Source: Alistipes sp. UBA943 (GTDB lineage: Bacteria; Bacteroidota; Bacteroidia; Bacteroidales; Rikenellaceae). From it: a stretch of 22,339 nt of DNA. Location: positions 1 through 22,339 of the forward strand of contig DBDB01000046.1 of NCBI GenBank assembly GCA_002293345.1. The letters are read 5' to 3'. Shown one piece after another: positions 6,828-15,051 of this stretch. The notes beneath the pieces are model-generated. The model had not been told where the DNA came from. It saw nothing but the letters and a program-made list of their open reading frames with translations, and ran no database searches. Position numbers and translations under genes: made by a program. Position 1 is the first letter of the stretch; each line of letters begins with the position of its first letter.

Positions 6828-8106
6828 ACTCGTATTTTTTGTAGGCGTCCGTGAAGCCCGGTTGATCTCGTAAACGATATAACACGTTCTTCAACAGCAA
6901 CACAGGGTTCTCCTGCGACGGATCCAACTCGTGTGCCCGCTCCAGGTAAGGTACCGAGCGTGCGTATACACCCAAAATCGCGTCGCGGCTCGCGTTCGAC
7001 TCAGCCACACTCGTGAAACTCTTCGAGTCCGCCTCCGTCTGCATCATGTCAGCCTTCATGATCAAATAGTAACCCGCAAAAAACCATGCCGGATAAGAAT
7101 CGGGTTCGATCTTGATCGCGTCGTCCAGTGACGATACGGCCTGATCGTAATCCTTCAAGTTGACGAAAATCTGCGCACGGCTAAATCTCAAATTTACGTC
7201 CGTCGGATTCGCCTCGATCTTCTTGTCAAGGTTCGCAATCAACTCGGAAGGATCGCCCATGCCGGGTTGCGTCGTGTAGAGATTGATCAGGCTCTCGAAC
7301 AGATCCGTGTTCTCAGGGAAACGATCCAGACCCGTCAACAGGGCCTCTTTGGCATTCGTCAACTTGGATTTGTCCGCCTCACGCTGGCCGAAATAGGAGT
7401 GATACAGGAAGTAATAGATCATTCCTTTCTCGTCCTCGTAACCAGCTGCGCGTGCCTGTGTCAGGAATTTCTCCGCACGGGCGAACAGCGTCGGATCCTC
7501 CGATCCACCCATCACGGATGTCATGCCGGCATAGTAAACACGTGACAAGTCGGGTGTACCGAACGCCGGATTTGCCTCCGCGGCCGCAGCCAATTCAAAG
7601 GCACGCGATGCCTCGGCGAAGCGCCCCATGTTGTTCAACGCGTTGCCATACTGTGCCTCGAAATCGCTGATTCGTTGCAACTGCACCTTGATCGAAGGCG
7701 CCTTCCCGGGTTCCAATTCATACGCATGCGTCAGTGCCTTCAACGCCGCCTCGATAGCACCCTCGCGCACCTGTTGCGTCTGATACCACCCTACCACCTG
7801 ATCGTTCTCCAAACGTACCGTGAAGTAAGGGAATACCCACTCCGTATCCGTCTTCGAGGTCGGTTGCGCGGGGATCATCATCGGCACCATGCCCACATAC
7901 AGATCCTTCGTAGGCTCGACCGCGGCGTCCACATAGCTCTTCGCCACGTTGATCCAAGTCACGGCTTTACCCTCCTTCTTCGGATCTTTTGTCGCCGTCT
8001 CCATCTTCTGAATGCGTGCCAAAAGGGATTCGCGGTTCACATTCTGTGCAGTCGCCTGCATCGCCATGCCCACCAGCACGGCCGACAGTAAAATTAACTT
8101 CTTCAT
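6826..8106 (-). CDS. Secreted or periplasmic TPR-repeat protein
   Basis: Predicted exported tetratricopeptide-repeat protein of 426 aa with unknown partner. Residues 1-21 (MKKLILLSAVLVGMAMQATA) form a signal peptide. Helical TPR-like pairs run through the middle and C-terminal half. The clearest are ALNNMGRFAEASRAFELAAA (mid-protein) and NLKDYDQAVSSLDDAIKIEP (about residues 318-337), followed by AVPYLERAHELDP-like text near the end. TPRs normally mediate protein-protein contacts. The ATG at 8106 is chosen because it opens the signal peptide and sits 4 bp behind the gyrA stop; an in-frame start at 8148 would overlap gyrA by 38 bp and bury the signal peptide. It is probably co-transcribed with gyrA and ends at a hairpin that overlaps its stop codon. 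Confidence 0.82.
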   Translation of the reverse strand: MKKLILLSAVLVGMAMQATAQNVNRESLLARIQKMETATKDPKKEGKAVTWINVAKSYVDAAVEPTKDLYVGMVPMMIPAQPTSKTDTEWVFPYFTVRLENDQVVGWYQTQQVREGAIEAALKALTHAYELEPGKAPSIKVQLQRISDFEAQYGNALNNMGRFAEASRAFELAAAAEANPAFGTPDLSRVYYAGMTSVMGGSEDPTLFARAEKFLTQARAAGYEDEKGMIYYFLYHSYFGQREADKSKLTNAKEALLTGLDRFPENTDLFESLINLYTTQPGMGDPSELIANLDKKIEANPTDVNLRFSRAQIFVNLKDYDQAVSSLDDAIKIEPDSYPAWFFAGYYLIMKADMMQTEADSKSFTSVAESNASRDAILGVYARSVPYLERAHELDPSQENPVLLLKNVLYRLRDQPGFTDAYKKYE

Positions 8107-8110
8107 GACT

Positions 8111-10693
8111 CTACTCTTTTTCTTGATTGTCTTGCTCGTTACCTGCAATTTCCGTACCCTCTGCCATCTCTTCCGAAACTTCCTCCTCGCTCTTGGGCAC
8201 CGCCATCACGGAGGCAATAGCATCGCCGTCGCGCAGGTTGATAATCCGCACACCCTGCGTGGCACGTCCCGCGAGGCGGATCTGCTCCACACCCGTACGG
8301 ATCGTCAGGCCGGACTTGTTGATGATCATCAGGTCGCATGCGTCCGTGACCGCCTTGATAGAGATCAGCGGACCCGTCTTTTCGGTGATATTGATCGTCT
8401 TCACGCCCTTCGTGCCGCGGCTCGTCGTACGATACTCATTCAGATCGGTACGTTTGCCATAACCGTTCTCGCTCAACACCAGTACGTCCTCACCGCTGCC
8501 CGGCTCGAGGCAGATCATGCCGATCACCTCGTCGCCCTTATCGAGCATGATACCACGTACACCGGCACTCACGCGGCCGATCGGACGGAACGTATCCTCC
8601 TTAAATCGTACCGCCTTGCCGCCGCGTGCGGCGATCATAATATCGGACGTGCCGCTCGTCAACTTGGCCTCCAAAAGCTCGTCGCCGTCACGAATGACGA
8701 GTGCCGTGACACCCTTCTTCATCACGTGCGAATAGGCGGCCAGTTTCGTCTTCTTCACCACGCCGTTCTTGGTACACATGACGATATAGTTGCTGTCGAT
8801 GTACTCCTCGTCGTTCAAACGTTTCACGTTGATATACGCACGCACCTTGTCGTCCGGCTGGATCTGGATCACGTTCTGGATCGCACGGCCCTTCGATGAA
8901 CGGCTGCCCTCGGGGATCTCATACACCTTCAACCAGTGGCAACGACCCTTCTCCGTGAAGAAAAGCATCGTGTTGTGCATCGTCGCGACATAGATGTGTT
9001 CGATGAAGTCCTCGTCGCGCGTCGCACTGCCTTTCGCACCCACTCCGCCGCGGTTCTGACTCCGGTACTCCGTCAGCGGAGTCCTTTTAATATAGCCCAT
9101 GTGCGAGATCGTGATCACCATCTGGTCGTCCGCGAAGAAATCCTCCGGATTGAACTCCTCCGAAGAGTAGACAATCTCCGAACGGCGGGCGTCGCCGTAC
9201 TTCTCCTTCACCTCCACCAGCTCGTCGCGAATCACCTTCATCTGCAACTCCTCGCTGCCCAACACATCGGTGAAGTACTGTTTCAAGCGTTCCAATTCGT
9301 CGCGCTCCGTCTCCAACTTCTCGCGTTCCAGGCCCGTCAGCGCCCTCAGACGCATCTCGATGATCGCCGATGTCTGCTCTTCGCTCAGCCCGAAGCGCTC
9401 CATCATCGCAGCCTTCGCCGCGTCGGGACTCTTCGAGCCGCGGATGATCTTGATAATCTCGTCGATATTGTCCTGCGCGATCAACAGACCCATCACGATA
9501 TGCAACCGTTTTTCGGTCTTCGCCAGGTCGAATCGTGTGCGCCGTACCACCACGTCGTGGCGGTGATTGACGAAGTGGCGCACCATGTCCAACAGGTTCA
9601 GCTGCATCGGGCGTCCGTGTACCAACGCGATGTTGTTCACCACGAACGAACTCTGCAACGCCGTGTGCTTAAACAACGTGTTCAGCACCACACTCGCCAC
9701 CGCATCGTGTTTCAGGATGATGATGATACGCATACCGTTGCGGTCGCTCTCGTCGTTCACGTACGAAATGCCCTCGATCTTCTTCTCGTTCACCAGTTCG
9801 GAGATGCGCTTGATCGTCTCCTCCTTGTTCACCTGGTACGGAATCTCGGTGATCACGATACACTCGCGACCCGTCGATGTCAATTCGATCTCCGTCTTGG
9901 CACGCAACACCACCCTTCCGTGGCCCGTCAACAGTGCCTCCTTGACGCCCTCGTACCCATATATAACACCGCCCGTCGGGAAGTCGGGACCCTTCACGTA
10001 CTGCAACAACCCCTCGCATTCGATCTCCGGGTTGTCCACATACGCACAGCACGCGTCGATCACCTCCCCCAAGTTATGGGGCGCCATGTTCGTCGCCATA
10101 CCCACCGCGATACCCGCCGCACCGTTCACCATCAACAGCGGAATGCGTGTCGGGAGTACCGTCGGCTCCTTCTGCGTGTCGTCGAAGTTGAGCGTCCAGT
10201 CGATCGTCTCCTTCTCGATGTCGGCCATCACGTCGTCCGTGATCTTCTGCATCCTCACCTCCGTGTAACGCATCGCCGCCGGAGGGTCGTTGTCCATCGA
10301 ACCGAAGTTACCCTGGCCCTCCACCAACGGATATCGCAACGACCACGGTTGCGCCATGCGCACCATTGCGTCGTACACCGATCCGTCGCCATGAGGGTGG
10401 AATTTACCCAACACGTCACCCACCACGCGGGCCGATTTGCGTGTCGGTTTGTCCGACGTCAGGTTCTGCTCCGCACTCATGTCGTACAGAATCCTGCGGT
10501 GCACCGGTTTCATACCGTCACGCACGTCAGGCAGTGCGCGCGACACGATCACCGACATCGAATAGTCAATGTAAGCAGACTTCATCTGCTCCTCGATATT
10601 TACAGGGATGATCCGGCCCGTGCCGCCATTATCGGTGGCACCTTCCATTCCGATCTCCTCGATCTTCTCCTTCTCCTCAGGGGTTTCTGACAT
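8111..10693 (-). CDS. DNA gyrase subunit A
   Basis: Breakage-reunion subunit of DNA gyrase, which with GyrB introduces negative supercoils using ATP. The 860-aa product has the catalytic Tyr143 in AAMRYTEVRM, the winged-helix core around FHPHGDGSVYDAMVRMAQPW (residues 98-117) and LPDVRDGMKPVHRRIL near residue 60. The C-terminal beta-pinwheel opens with a GyrA-box-like QNRGGVGAKG, which distinguishes it from the ParC in the same window. The tail is acidic and lysine/glutamate-rich. Oddity: the residue equivalent to E. coli Ser83 is Gly104 (codon on 10384-10382), while Asp108 (E. coli Asp87) is kept. It has its own promoter after the lolA-like gene, and a TPR gene follows at 4 bp. gyrB is not in the window. 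Confidence 0.98.
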   Translation of the reverse strand: MSETPEEKEKIEEIGMEGATDNGGTGRIIPVNIEEQMKSAYIDYSMSVIVSRALPDVRDGMKPVHRRILYDMSAEQNLTSDKPTRKSARVVGDVLGKFHPHGDGSVYDAMVRMAQPWSLRYPLVEGQGNFGSMDNDPPAAMRYTEVRMQKITDDVMADIEKETIDWTLNFDDTQKEPTVLPTRIPLLMVNGAAGIAVGMATNMAPHNLGEVIDACCAYVDNPEIECEGLLQYVKGPDFPTGGVIYGYEGVKEALLTGHGRVVLRAKTEIELTSTGRECIVITEIPYQVNKEETIKRISELVNEKKIEGISYVNDESDRNGMRIIIILKHDAVASVVLNTLFKHTALQSSFVVNNIALVHGRPMQLNLLDMVRHFVNHRHDVVVRRTRFDLAKTEKRLHIVMGLLIAQDNIDEIIKIIRGSKSPDAAKAAMMERFGLSEEQTSAIIEMRLRALTGLEREKLETERDELERLKQYFTDVLGSEELQMKVIRDELVEVKEKYGDARRSEIVYSSEEFNPEDFFADDQMVITISHMGYIKRTPLTEYRSQNRGGVGAKGSATRDEDFIEHIYVATMHNTMLFFTEKGRCHWLKVYEIPEGSRSSKGRAIQNVIQIQPDDKVRAYINVKRLNDEEYIDSNYIVMCTKNGVVKKTKLAAYSHVMKKGVTALVIRDGDELLEAKLTSGTSDIMIAARGGKAVRFKEDTFRPIGRVSAGVRGIMLDKGDEVIGMICLEPGSGEDVLVLSENGYGKRTDLNEYRTTSRGTKGVKTINITEKTGPLISIKAVTDACDLMIINKSGLTIRTGVEQIRLAGRATQGVRIINLRDGDAIASVMAVPKSEEEVSEEMAEGTEIAGNEQDNQEKE

Positions 10694-10694
10694 C

Positions 10695-10714
10695 TCTATA
10701 CAGTTCTATACAGT
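10695..10714 (-). repeat. Tandem 10-mer in the gyrA leader
   Basis: Two perfect, adjacent copies of TCTATACAGT on the plus strand (ACTGTATAGA on the coding strand) fill the space just before the gyrA ATG, downstream of the -7 box. They could be a regulatory site or a chance slippage duplication; the sequence alone does not decide. Confidence 0.5.
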
Positions 10715-10729
10715 AGTTTTGATAACCCA

Positions 10730-10737
10730 CAAATGTA
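10730..10737 (-). promoter_or_regulatory. gyrA -7 promoter box
   Basis: TACATTTG on the minus strand is a perfect TAnnTTTG box 36 bp before the gyrA ATG and only 7 bp after the stop of the upstream lolA-like gene. No good TTTG is seen at the -33 distance, so this promoter may be weak or supplemented by read-through. Confidence 0.5.
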
Positions 10738-10744
10738 AGAAAAT

Positions 10745-11257
10745 TTATCGGAAATCTATGATTTCGTAGCCGGAAAATTTATCTTTTTCAAATGCGGGGA
10801 TCGTGCCGTTGTAGGGGACGAATGAATGGATCCGGATCGTTACGTGTTCGCCGTCCTCCATCTTGTAGATGACTTCACGCGGCAATCCCGACGGGTCGAT
10901 TTCAACGATAACTTTATCGCTGTAATCCGCGGAAATGTACTCGAAGGCGCGGGTGGGGTTCGTCAGCAAATTGCGGGAGGTGAGGTCCGTCGCGTCGATC
11001 ACCACCTCGCGGTTCTCGCGACTCACCTCGTAACGTGTCGTACCGTCGCCATACACCTCTGCATCAGGCACATGGATGTAATAGCTATCCCCCTTCACAA
11101 GGTATTTTCCGGACACATTTTCGATCGTGAACGCCACTTCGTACGACGGTATCGATGCCACTTTCCGGGCCAGTTTTTCCAACTCCGGATTGGCAGCCTC
11201 GGCCGTATAGCTATAAGCAAAACTTATAGCAATCAAAAAAACCATCAGTTTTTTCAT
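10745..11257 (-). CDS. LolA-like periplasmic lipoprotein carrier
   Basis: Predicted periplasmic protein of 170 aa, LolA fold (Bacteroidota LolA-like group), likely to chaperone outer-membrane lipoproteins across the periplasm. It has a signal peptide (residues about 1-21, ending TAEA) and then a run of alternating beta strands: SYEVAFTIENVSGKYLVKGD, SYYIHVPDAEVYGDG and REVVIDATD. Their order, 'substrate, give the protein a readable surface, read state of the lipid precursor', is the LolA/LolB half-barrel pattern. The ATG at 11257 overlaps the ftsK stop as ATGA. The ftsK-lolA neighbourhood is also found in E. coli, which supports the assignment. Sequence identity to proteobacterial LolA appears low, so no symbol is given. 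Confidence 0.78.
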   Translation of the reverse strand: MKKLMVFLIAISFAYSYTAEAANPELEKLARKVASIPSYEVAFTIENVSGKYLVKGDSYYIHVPDAEVYGDGTTRYEVSRENREVVIDATDLTSRNLLTNPTRAFEYISADYSDKVIVEIDPSGLPREVIYKMEDGEHVTIRIHSFVPYNGTIPAFEKDKFSGYEIIDFR

Positions 11258-13779
11258 AGCCCCAAATCCCTTAATTTCGCCTCCAACGAAAGCGCATCGT
11301 GAAACAATATATCCCTCGCTTTTTGCCCCTCCTGGCGTCCCACGATACCCGAACGCTCCAACTGCATCATGATCCTTCCGGCACGGTTGAAACCCACCTC
11401 GTACGTGCGCTGAATGTACGAAGTGGAGATCTGGCCCTGCATCACCGCGTCGCGGGCCACCTCGCTGAACAGCGGGTCGTATTTCAATGGTCCCGATTCA
11501 CTGCCCAGTTGCACCACTCCGCCGCCGTCACCCTCAGGCACATAATCCGGAAGTCGGTACGCCTCCGTGTAGCCCTGCTGTCCGGCGATGAAATGCACGA
11601 TACGATCCACCTCAACGGTCTCCACCAACGCGCACTGGATACGGGTCAACTCGCCATCCTTCGACAGCAACATATCACCCCGACCGATCAACTGGTTCGC
11701 GCCAGGCTGGTCGATAATAGTCCGTGAGTCGATCATCTGCATCACCCTAAATGCAATACGGGCCGGAAAATTGGCCTTGATGCCGCCCGTGATCACCTTC
11801 ACGTCCGGGCGTTGCGTGGCGATGATCAGGTGTATCCCCACCGCGCGGGCCTTCTGCGCCAGGCGCATCACCGGTGCCTCCACCTCGCGTGCCGTCATAA
11901 TCAGGTCCGCGAACTCGTCCACAACCACCACAATGTAAGGCAGATACCTGTGTCCCTTCTCGGGATTCAGGCGGCGGTTCGTGAACTTCTCATTATACTC
12001 CGCGATGTTCCTTGCGCCCGCCAACTTACACAGTTCCAAACGTGCGTCCATCTCGATACAGAGCGCGTTCAGCGTGTGGACCGCCTTGCGGGGGTCCGTG
12101 ATGATCGCCTCCTCCTCCGACTCCATCTTCGCAAGGAAGTGCTTCTCCAACTTGCCGTACAGCGAAAACTCCACCATCTTCGGGTCGATCATCACGAATT
12201 TCAACTGGGCCGGGTGTTTCTTATACAGCAGCGACGTGATGATCGCGTTCAGTCCCACCGATTTTCCCTGTCCTGTGGCACCCGCCACCAACAAGTGCGG
12301 CATCTTCGCCAAATCGAACACGTAATTCTCGTTCTGGATCGTGCGGCCGATCACCACCGGGAGCTCCATCTTCGACTCCTGGAACTTCGCCGAACGTATC
12401 GACGAGTACATTGACACGATCTGCTTGTCGCGATTCGGCACCTCGATACCGATCGTGCCTTTACCCGGGATCGGGGCGATGATTCGGATTCCCAGCGCCT
12501 TCAGGCTCTGCGCAATGTCGTTCTCCAAACCCTGGATGCGCGAAATCTTCACCCCCTGCGCCTGTACGATCTCATACAGCGTCACCGTCGGGCCCACCGT
12601 CGCTTTGATGCGCTGGATCGGGATTCCGAAGTCCTTCAGCGTCTGCTCGATGCGCGATTTGTTCTCGTAGATCTCTTCGTCGCTCACCTCGCTGTCGCTC
12701 ACGTAGTCCGTCAACAACGACACCGGGGGACGCTGGTAATCGTACAGATCCTTCAGCGGGTCGTACACCGATTGCTCGATGTCCCGCTCGTCCACCTCCC
12801 GGTCGCGATGCTCCTCCACCGTGATCACCGTGAAGCCATCATCGTCCGTTTCGTTACCGGCCCCTCCAGACTCTCCATCCTCTCCATCCTCGTTCAAGAG
12901 TGTCTCGGCGGGAGGTGGCACGGTCACCGGACGGCCGAAATACACGAGCGGCGGAGGGCTTATGTCGATCTCCATGAACATCTGCGTGTCGTTCACCCCT
13001 CCATCCTCTCCGTCCTCGCCATCCAGTGTCGGACGGACGATCTCGGTATCCGCCACCGGAGTCGCCGGCAGGTAGACGCTTTCGGGATCCTCAATTATGT
13101 CCTCCTCAGACTCTTCAACCTCCTCTTCGATCTCAGGTTTGGAGGCCACGCTCTGCTTCATCATGCCCATGAACTTCTCGCCCGTGTCGATCACGGAGGC
13201 GCCCATCCGATTCACCCGGTGAATAAAGTTGCGGTTGATAAAAACGCCCAACAAAATCCAGGCACCCAACAGCAAAATCACCGTGCCGACACCTCCGATG
13301 CCGCTCGTCAACTGTCGCGATACCTCGATCCCCAGTGCGCCGCCCCAACCGCTGCCGAACATACCCCAGCCCTCGCCGAAAAGGAATCCCAACGTCAGGG
13401 AGCCCAATATCAACACGAACAGCAACGTGAGCATCGTCTTGTTCAGTTGCACCGGTCGCCAACGTAACACACGCAATCCGACCAGTGTCAAAATAACCGG
13501 CACCAGCAGTCCGAACAGTCCGAAAGACCTGCCCACCAATCGTTCGGCCATCCACGCACCAGCGTACCCGCAGGGGTTCTCCACCACGCGTTCGCTCGGA
13601 CGGGGATCCTCCATCACACTCGTGACGATACTCTGGTCCGCCTCCCACGTGAAATATGAACATACCACGGATACCGTAAAATAGAGGCCCGCGAATAGCA
13701 ACAGCAGGCCCGCAATCCAACGAAATGTGTCGTTCGAGGATGGAGTTGGGTGTGTCGTATGTTTTTGTGTAGCGGTCAC
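11254..13779 (-). CDS. DNA translocase FtsK/SpoIIIE
   Basis: Septum-located, ATP-driven DNA pump that clears chromosome ends during division and activates dimer resolution. The 841-aa product has several N-terminal membrane segments (within about residues 20-190), then a charged acidic linker (about 215-350). The C-terminal motor carries Walker A GATGQGKSVGLNAI (near residue 500), Walker B-type VVVVDEFADLIM and ATQRPDVKVITG. The last 70 residues are the winged-helix gamma domain (STSYIQRTYEVGFNRAGRIM), which in the family reads KOPS-type polarity sequences. The start is GTG at 13779, overlapping the murI stop as GTGA; no in-frame ATG precedes the first membrane segment. The linker contains repeated GEDGE-type runs. 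It overlaps the lolA-like gene by 4 bp. Confidence 0.96.
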   Translation of the reverse strand: MTATQKHTTHPTPSSNDTFRWIAGLLLLFAGLYFTVSVVCSYFTWEADQSIVTSVMEDPRPSERVVENPCGYAGAWMAERLVGRSFGLFGLLVPVILTLVGLRVLRWRPVQLNKTMLTLLFVLILGSLTLGFLFGEGWGMFGSGWGGALGIEVSRQLTSGIGGVGTVILLLGAWILLGVFINRNFIHRVNRMGASVIDTGEKFMGMMKQSVASKPEIEEEVEESEEDIIEDPESVYLPATPVADTEIVRPTLDGEDGEDGGVNDTQMFMEIDISPPPLVYFGRPVTVPPPAETLLNEDGEDGESGGAGNETDDDGFTVITVEEHRDREVDERDIEQSVYDPLKDLYDYQRPPVSLLTDYVSDSEVSDEEIYENKSRIEQTLKDFGIPIQRIKATVGPTVTLYEIVQAQGVKISRIQGLENDIAQSLKALGIRIIAPIPGKGTIGIEVPNRDKQIVSMYSSIRSAKFQESKMELPVVIGRTIQNENYVFDLAKMPHLLVAGATGQGKSVGLNAIITSLLYKKHPAQLKFVMIDPKMVEFSLYGKLEKHFLAKMESEEEAIITDPRKAVHTLNALCIEMDARLELCKLAGARNIAEYNEKFTNRRLNPEKGHRYLPYIVVVVDEFADLIMTAREVEAPVMRLAQKARAVGIHLIIATQRPDVKVITGGIKANFPARIAFRVMQMIDSRTIIDQPGANQLIGRGDMLLSKDGELTRIQCALVETVEVDRIVHFIAGQQGYTEAYRLPDYVPEGDGGGVVQLGSESGPLKYDPLFSEVARDAVMQGQISTSYIQRTYEVGFNRAGRIMMQLERSGIVGRQEGQKARDILFHDALSLEAKLRDLGL

Positions 13780-14537
13780 GTGGCTTTGTCTATCAATTTT
13801 TGGCGATAATCCTCCCCCGCGAAGGTAAGAAAAATATCCGGCTTACGGGACTCCCCATCCGCACGTAACCCGTGCTCGTCCAACAGCTGTTCCACACGAC
13901 GTGCCACAGCGGGTGACGGATCGATGATTTCGGCACGGTCCCCGACGATCCTCTCGATCATCGGAAGCAGGAACGGATAGTGCGTGCAGCCCAACACGAT
14001 GCGGTCGGAGCCACGTTCTAACAAAGGTTCGATCACCCGTCGCACGGCAATCTCGGCCTCGGGTGTCGACTCCCGATCCTCCTCGACCAACTCCACAAAC
14101 CCATCGCCCACCGCCGTCAATACCTCGATATGCTCCCCATACCTGCGAGCCGTATTTTGAAACAGATCGCCATCCAGACTCCGTTCCGTCGCCACGACAC
14201 CGATCACGCCCGTGCGTGTCGTCAAACAGGCCGGCTTCACCGCCGGTTCCATCCCGACGATCGGTAAATCCTGATACTTCGCCCGTAGAAAATCTATCGC
14301 CGCGGCTGTCGCCGTGTTGCATGCCACCACGATCATCTTCACGTCATGTTTCAACAGTTCCTGTACCGCCGCGTCCGTCAGCTTTTTGATCTCGTCCGGG
14401 GATTTGTTCCCATACGGACAGTTCGCTCCGTCGCCCAGATATACCAACGACTCGTCGGGCAACAGACGCCGCACCTCGCGCCAGACCGTTAGGCCGCCGA
14501 GGCCGGAATCCAGTATTGCTATACTTCTGTTGTCCAT
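13776..14537 (-). CDS. Glutamate racemase
   Basis: Cytoplasmic cofactor-independent enzyme that converts L-glutamate to D-glutamate for peptidoglycan. The 253-aa product has the N-terminal DSGLGGLTV (residues 10-18) and YLGDGANCPYG, and the two catalytic cysteines: Cys73 in VACNTATAAA and Cys185 in GCTHYPFL. Length is normal. The ATG at 14537 lies inside the end of aroK (19-bp overlap), and the stop overlaps the ftsK GTG start by 4 bp, so the gene is probably translated by coupling within an operon. It links cell-wall precursor supply to the division gene ftsK downstream. Confidence 0.96.
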   Translation of the reverse strand: MDNRSIAILDSGLGGLTVWREVRRLLPDESLVYLGDGANCPYGNKSPDEIKKLTDAAVQELLKHDVKMIVVACNTATAAAIDFLRAKYQDLPIVGMEPAVKPACLTTRTGVIGVVATERSLDGDLFQNTARRYGEHIEVLTAVGDGFVELVEEDRESTPEAEIAVRRVIEPLLERGSDRIVLGCTHYPFLLPMIERIVGDRAEIIDPSPAVARRVEQLLDEHGLRADGESRKPDIFLTFAGEDYRQKLIDKAT

Positions 14538-15046
14538 TTCAGCATCTCCTTCAACAACTCCTCATCGCTGCCTCGCGAAGCGGCGAGCGTGACCGAGGCA
14601 CGCTCGTAAAACGTCCGGCGGCGCTCGATATTGTCGTCAATGTACCGGACCAACGCCGCGTCGTCCAATCCCTGTAACGCCGGACGTTTCTGACGCCCGT
14701 AGGGCGTCAGACGCTTCGCGATCTGCGATGCACTCCGCTCGATATAAATCGTACGTCCCACCGCATTCATCCGCTCCATGTTGTCGCCCCATGTCGGCAG
14801 ACCTCCGCCCGTGGCGATCACTCCCGCATCCATACCCTCAATAATATCCTCCAGCACACGCCGCTCAGCCTCCCGAAAATATGCCTCACCCTGATACCGG
14901 AATATATCCGCCACAGTCGCGCCCTCGGCCTGCTCCACACGTTCGTCCGTGTCCACGAACGGAACTCCCAGCCGCTTCGCCAACTTGCGTCCCAACGTCG
15001 TCTTGCCGCAGCCCATATACCCCACCAGAAAGTACAACATCGGCAT
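14519..15046 (-). CDS. Shikimate kinase
   Basis: Cytoplasmic enzyme that phosphorylates shikimate with ATP in the chorismate (aromatic amino acid) pathway. The 175-aa product is of typical length, with P-loop GYMGCGKTT (residues 9-17), the shikimate-binding FVDTDERVE, TGGGLPTW and the lid region around RPALQGLD. The ATG at 15046 is preferred; ATG 15040 is also possible. A TTG at 15055 would overlap the parC stop as TTGA, echoing the other 4-bp overlaps in this operon, but would add only three residues. It follows parC by 5 bp and overlaps murI by 19 bp. Confidence 0.93.
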   Translation of the reverse strand: MPMLYFLVGYMGCGKTTLGRKLAKRLGVPFVDTDERVEQAEGATVADIFRYQGEAYFREAERRVLEDIIEGMDAGVIATGGGLPTWGDNMERMNAVGRTIYIERSASQIAKRLTPYGRQKRPALQGLDDAALVRYIDDNIERRRTFYERASVTLAASRGSDEELLKEMLKWTTEV

Positions 15047-15051
15047 CAGCG

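Noticed and set aside
8936..10690. 584-aa open frame antisense to gyrA
   Set aside because: Rich in His and Arg, with no domain, and exactly shadowing a strongly coding gene; long antisense frames are expected in GC-rich coding DNA. The same applies to those opposite ftsK, parC and parE.
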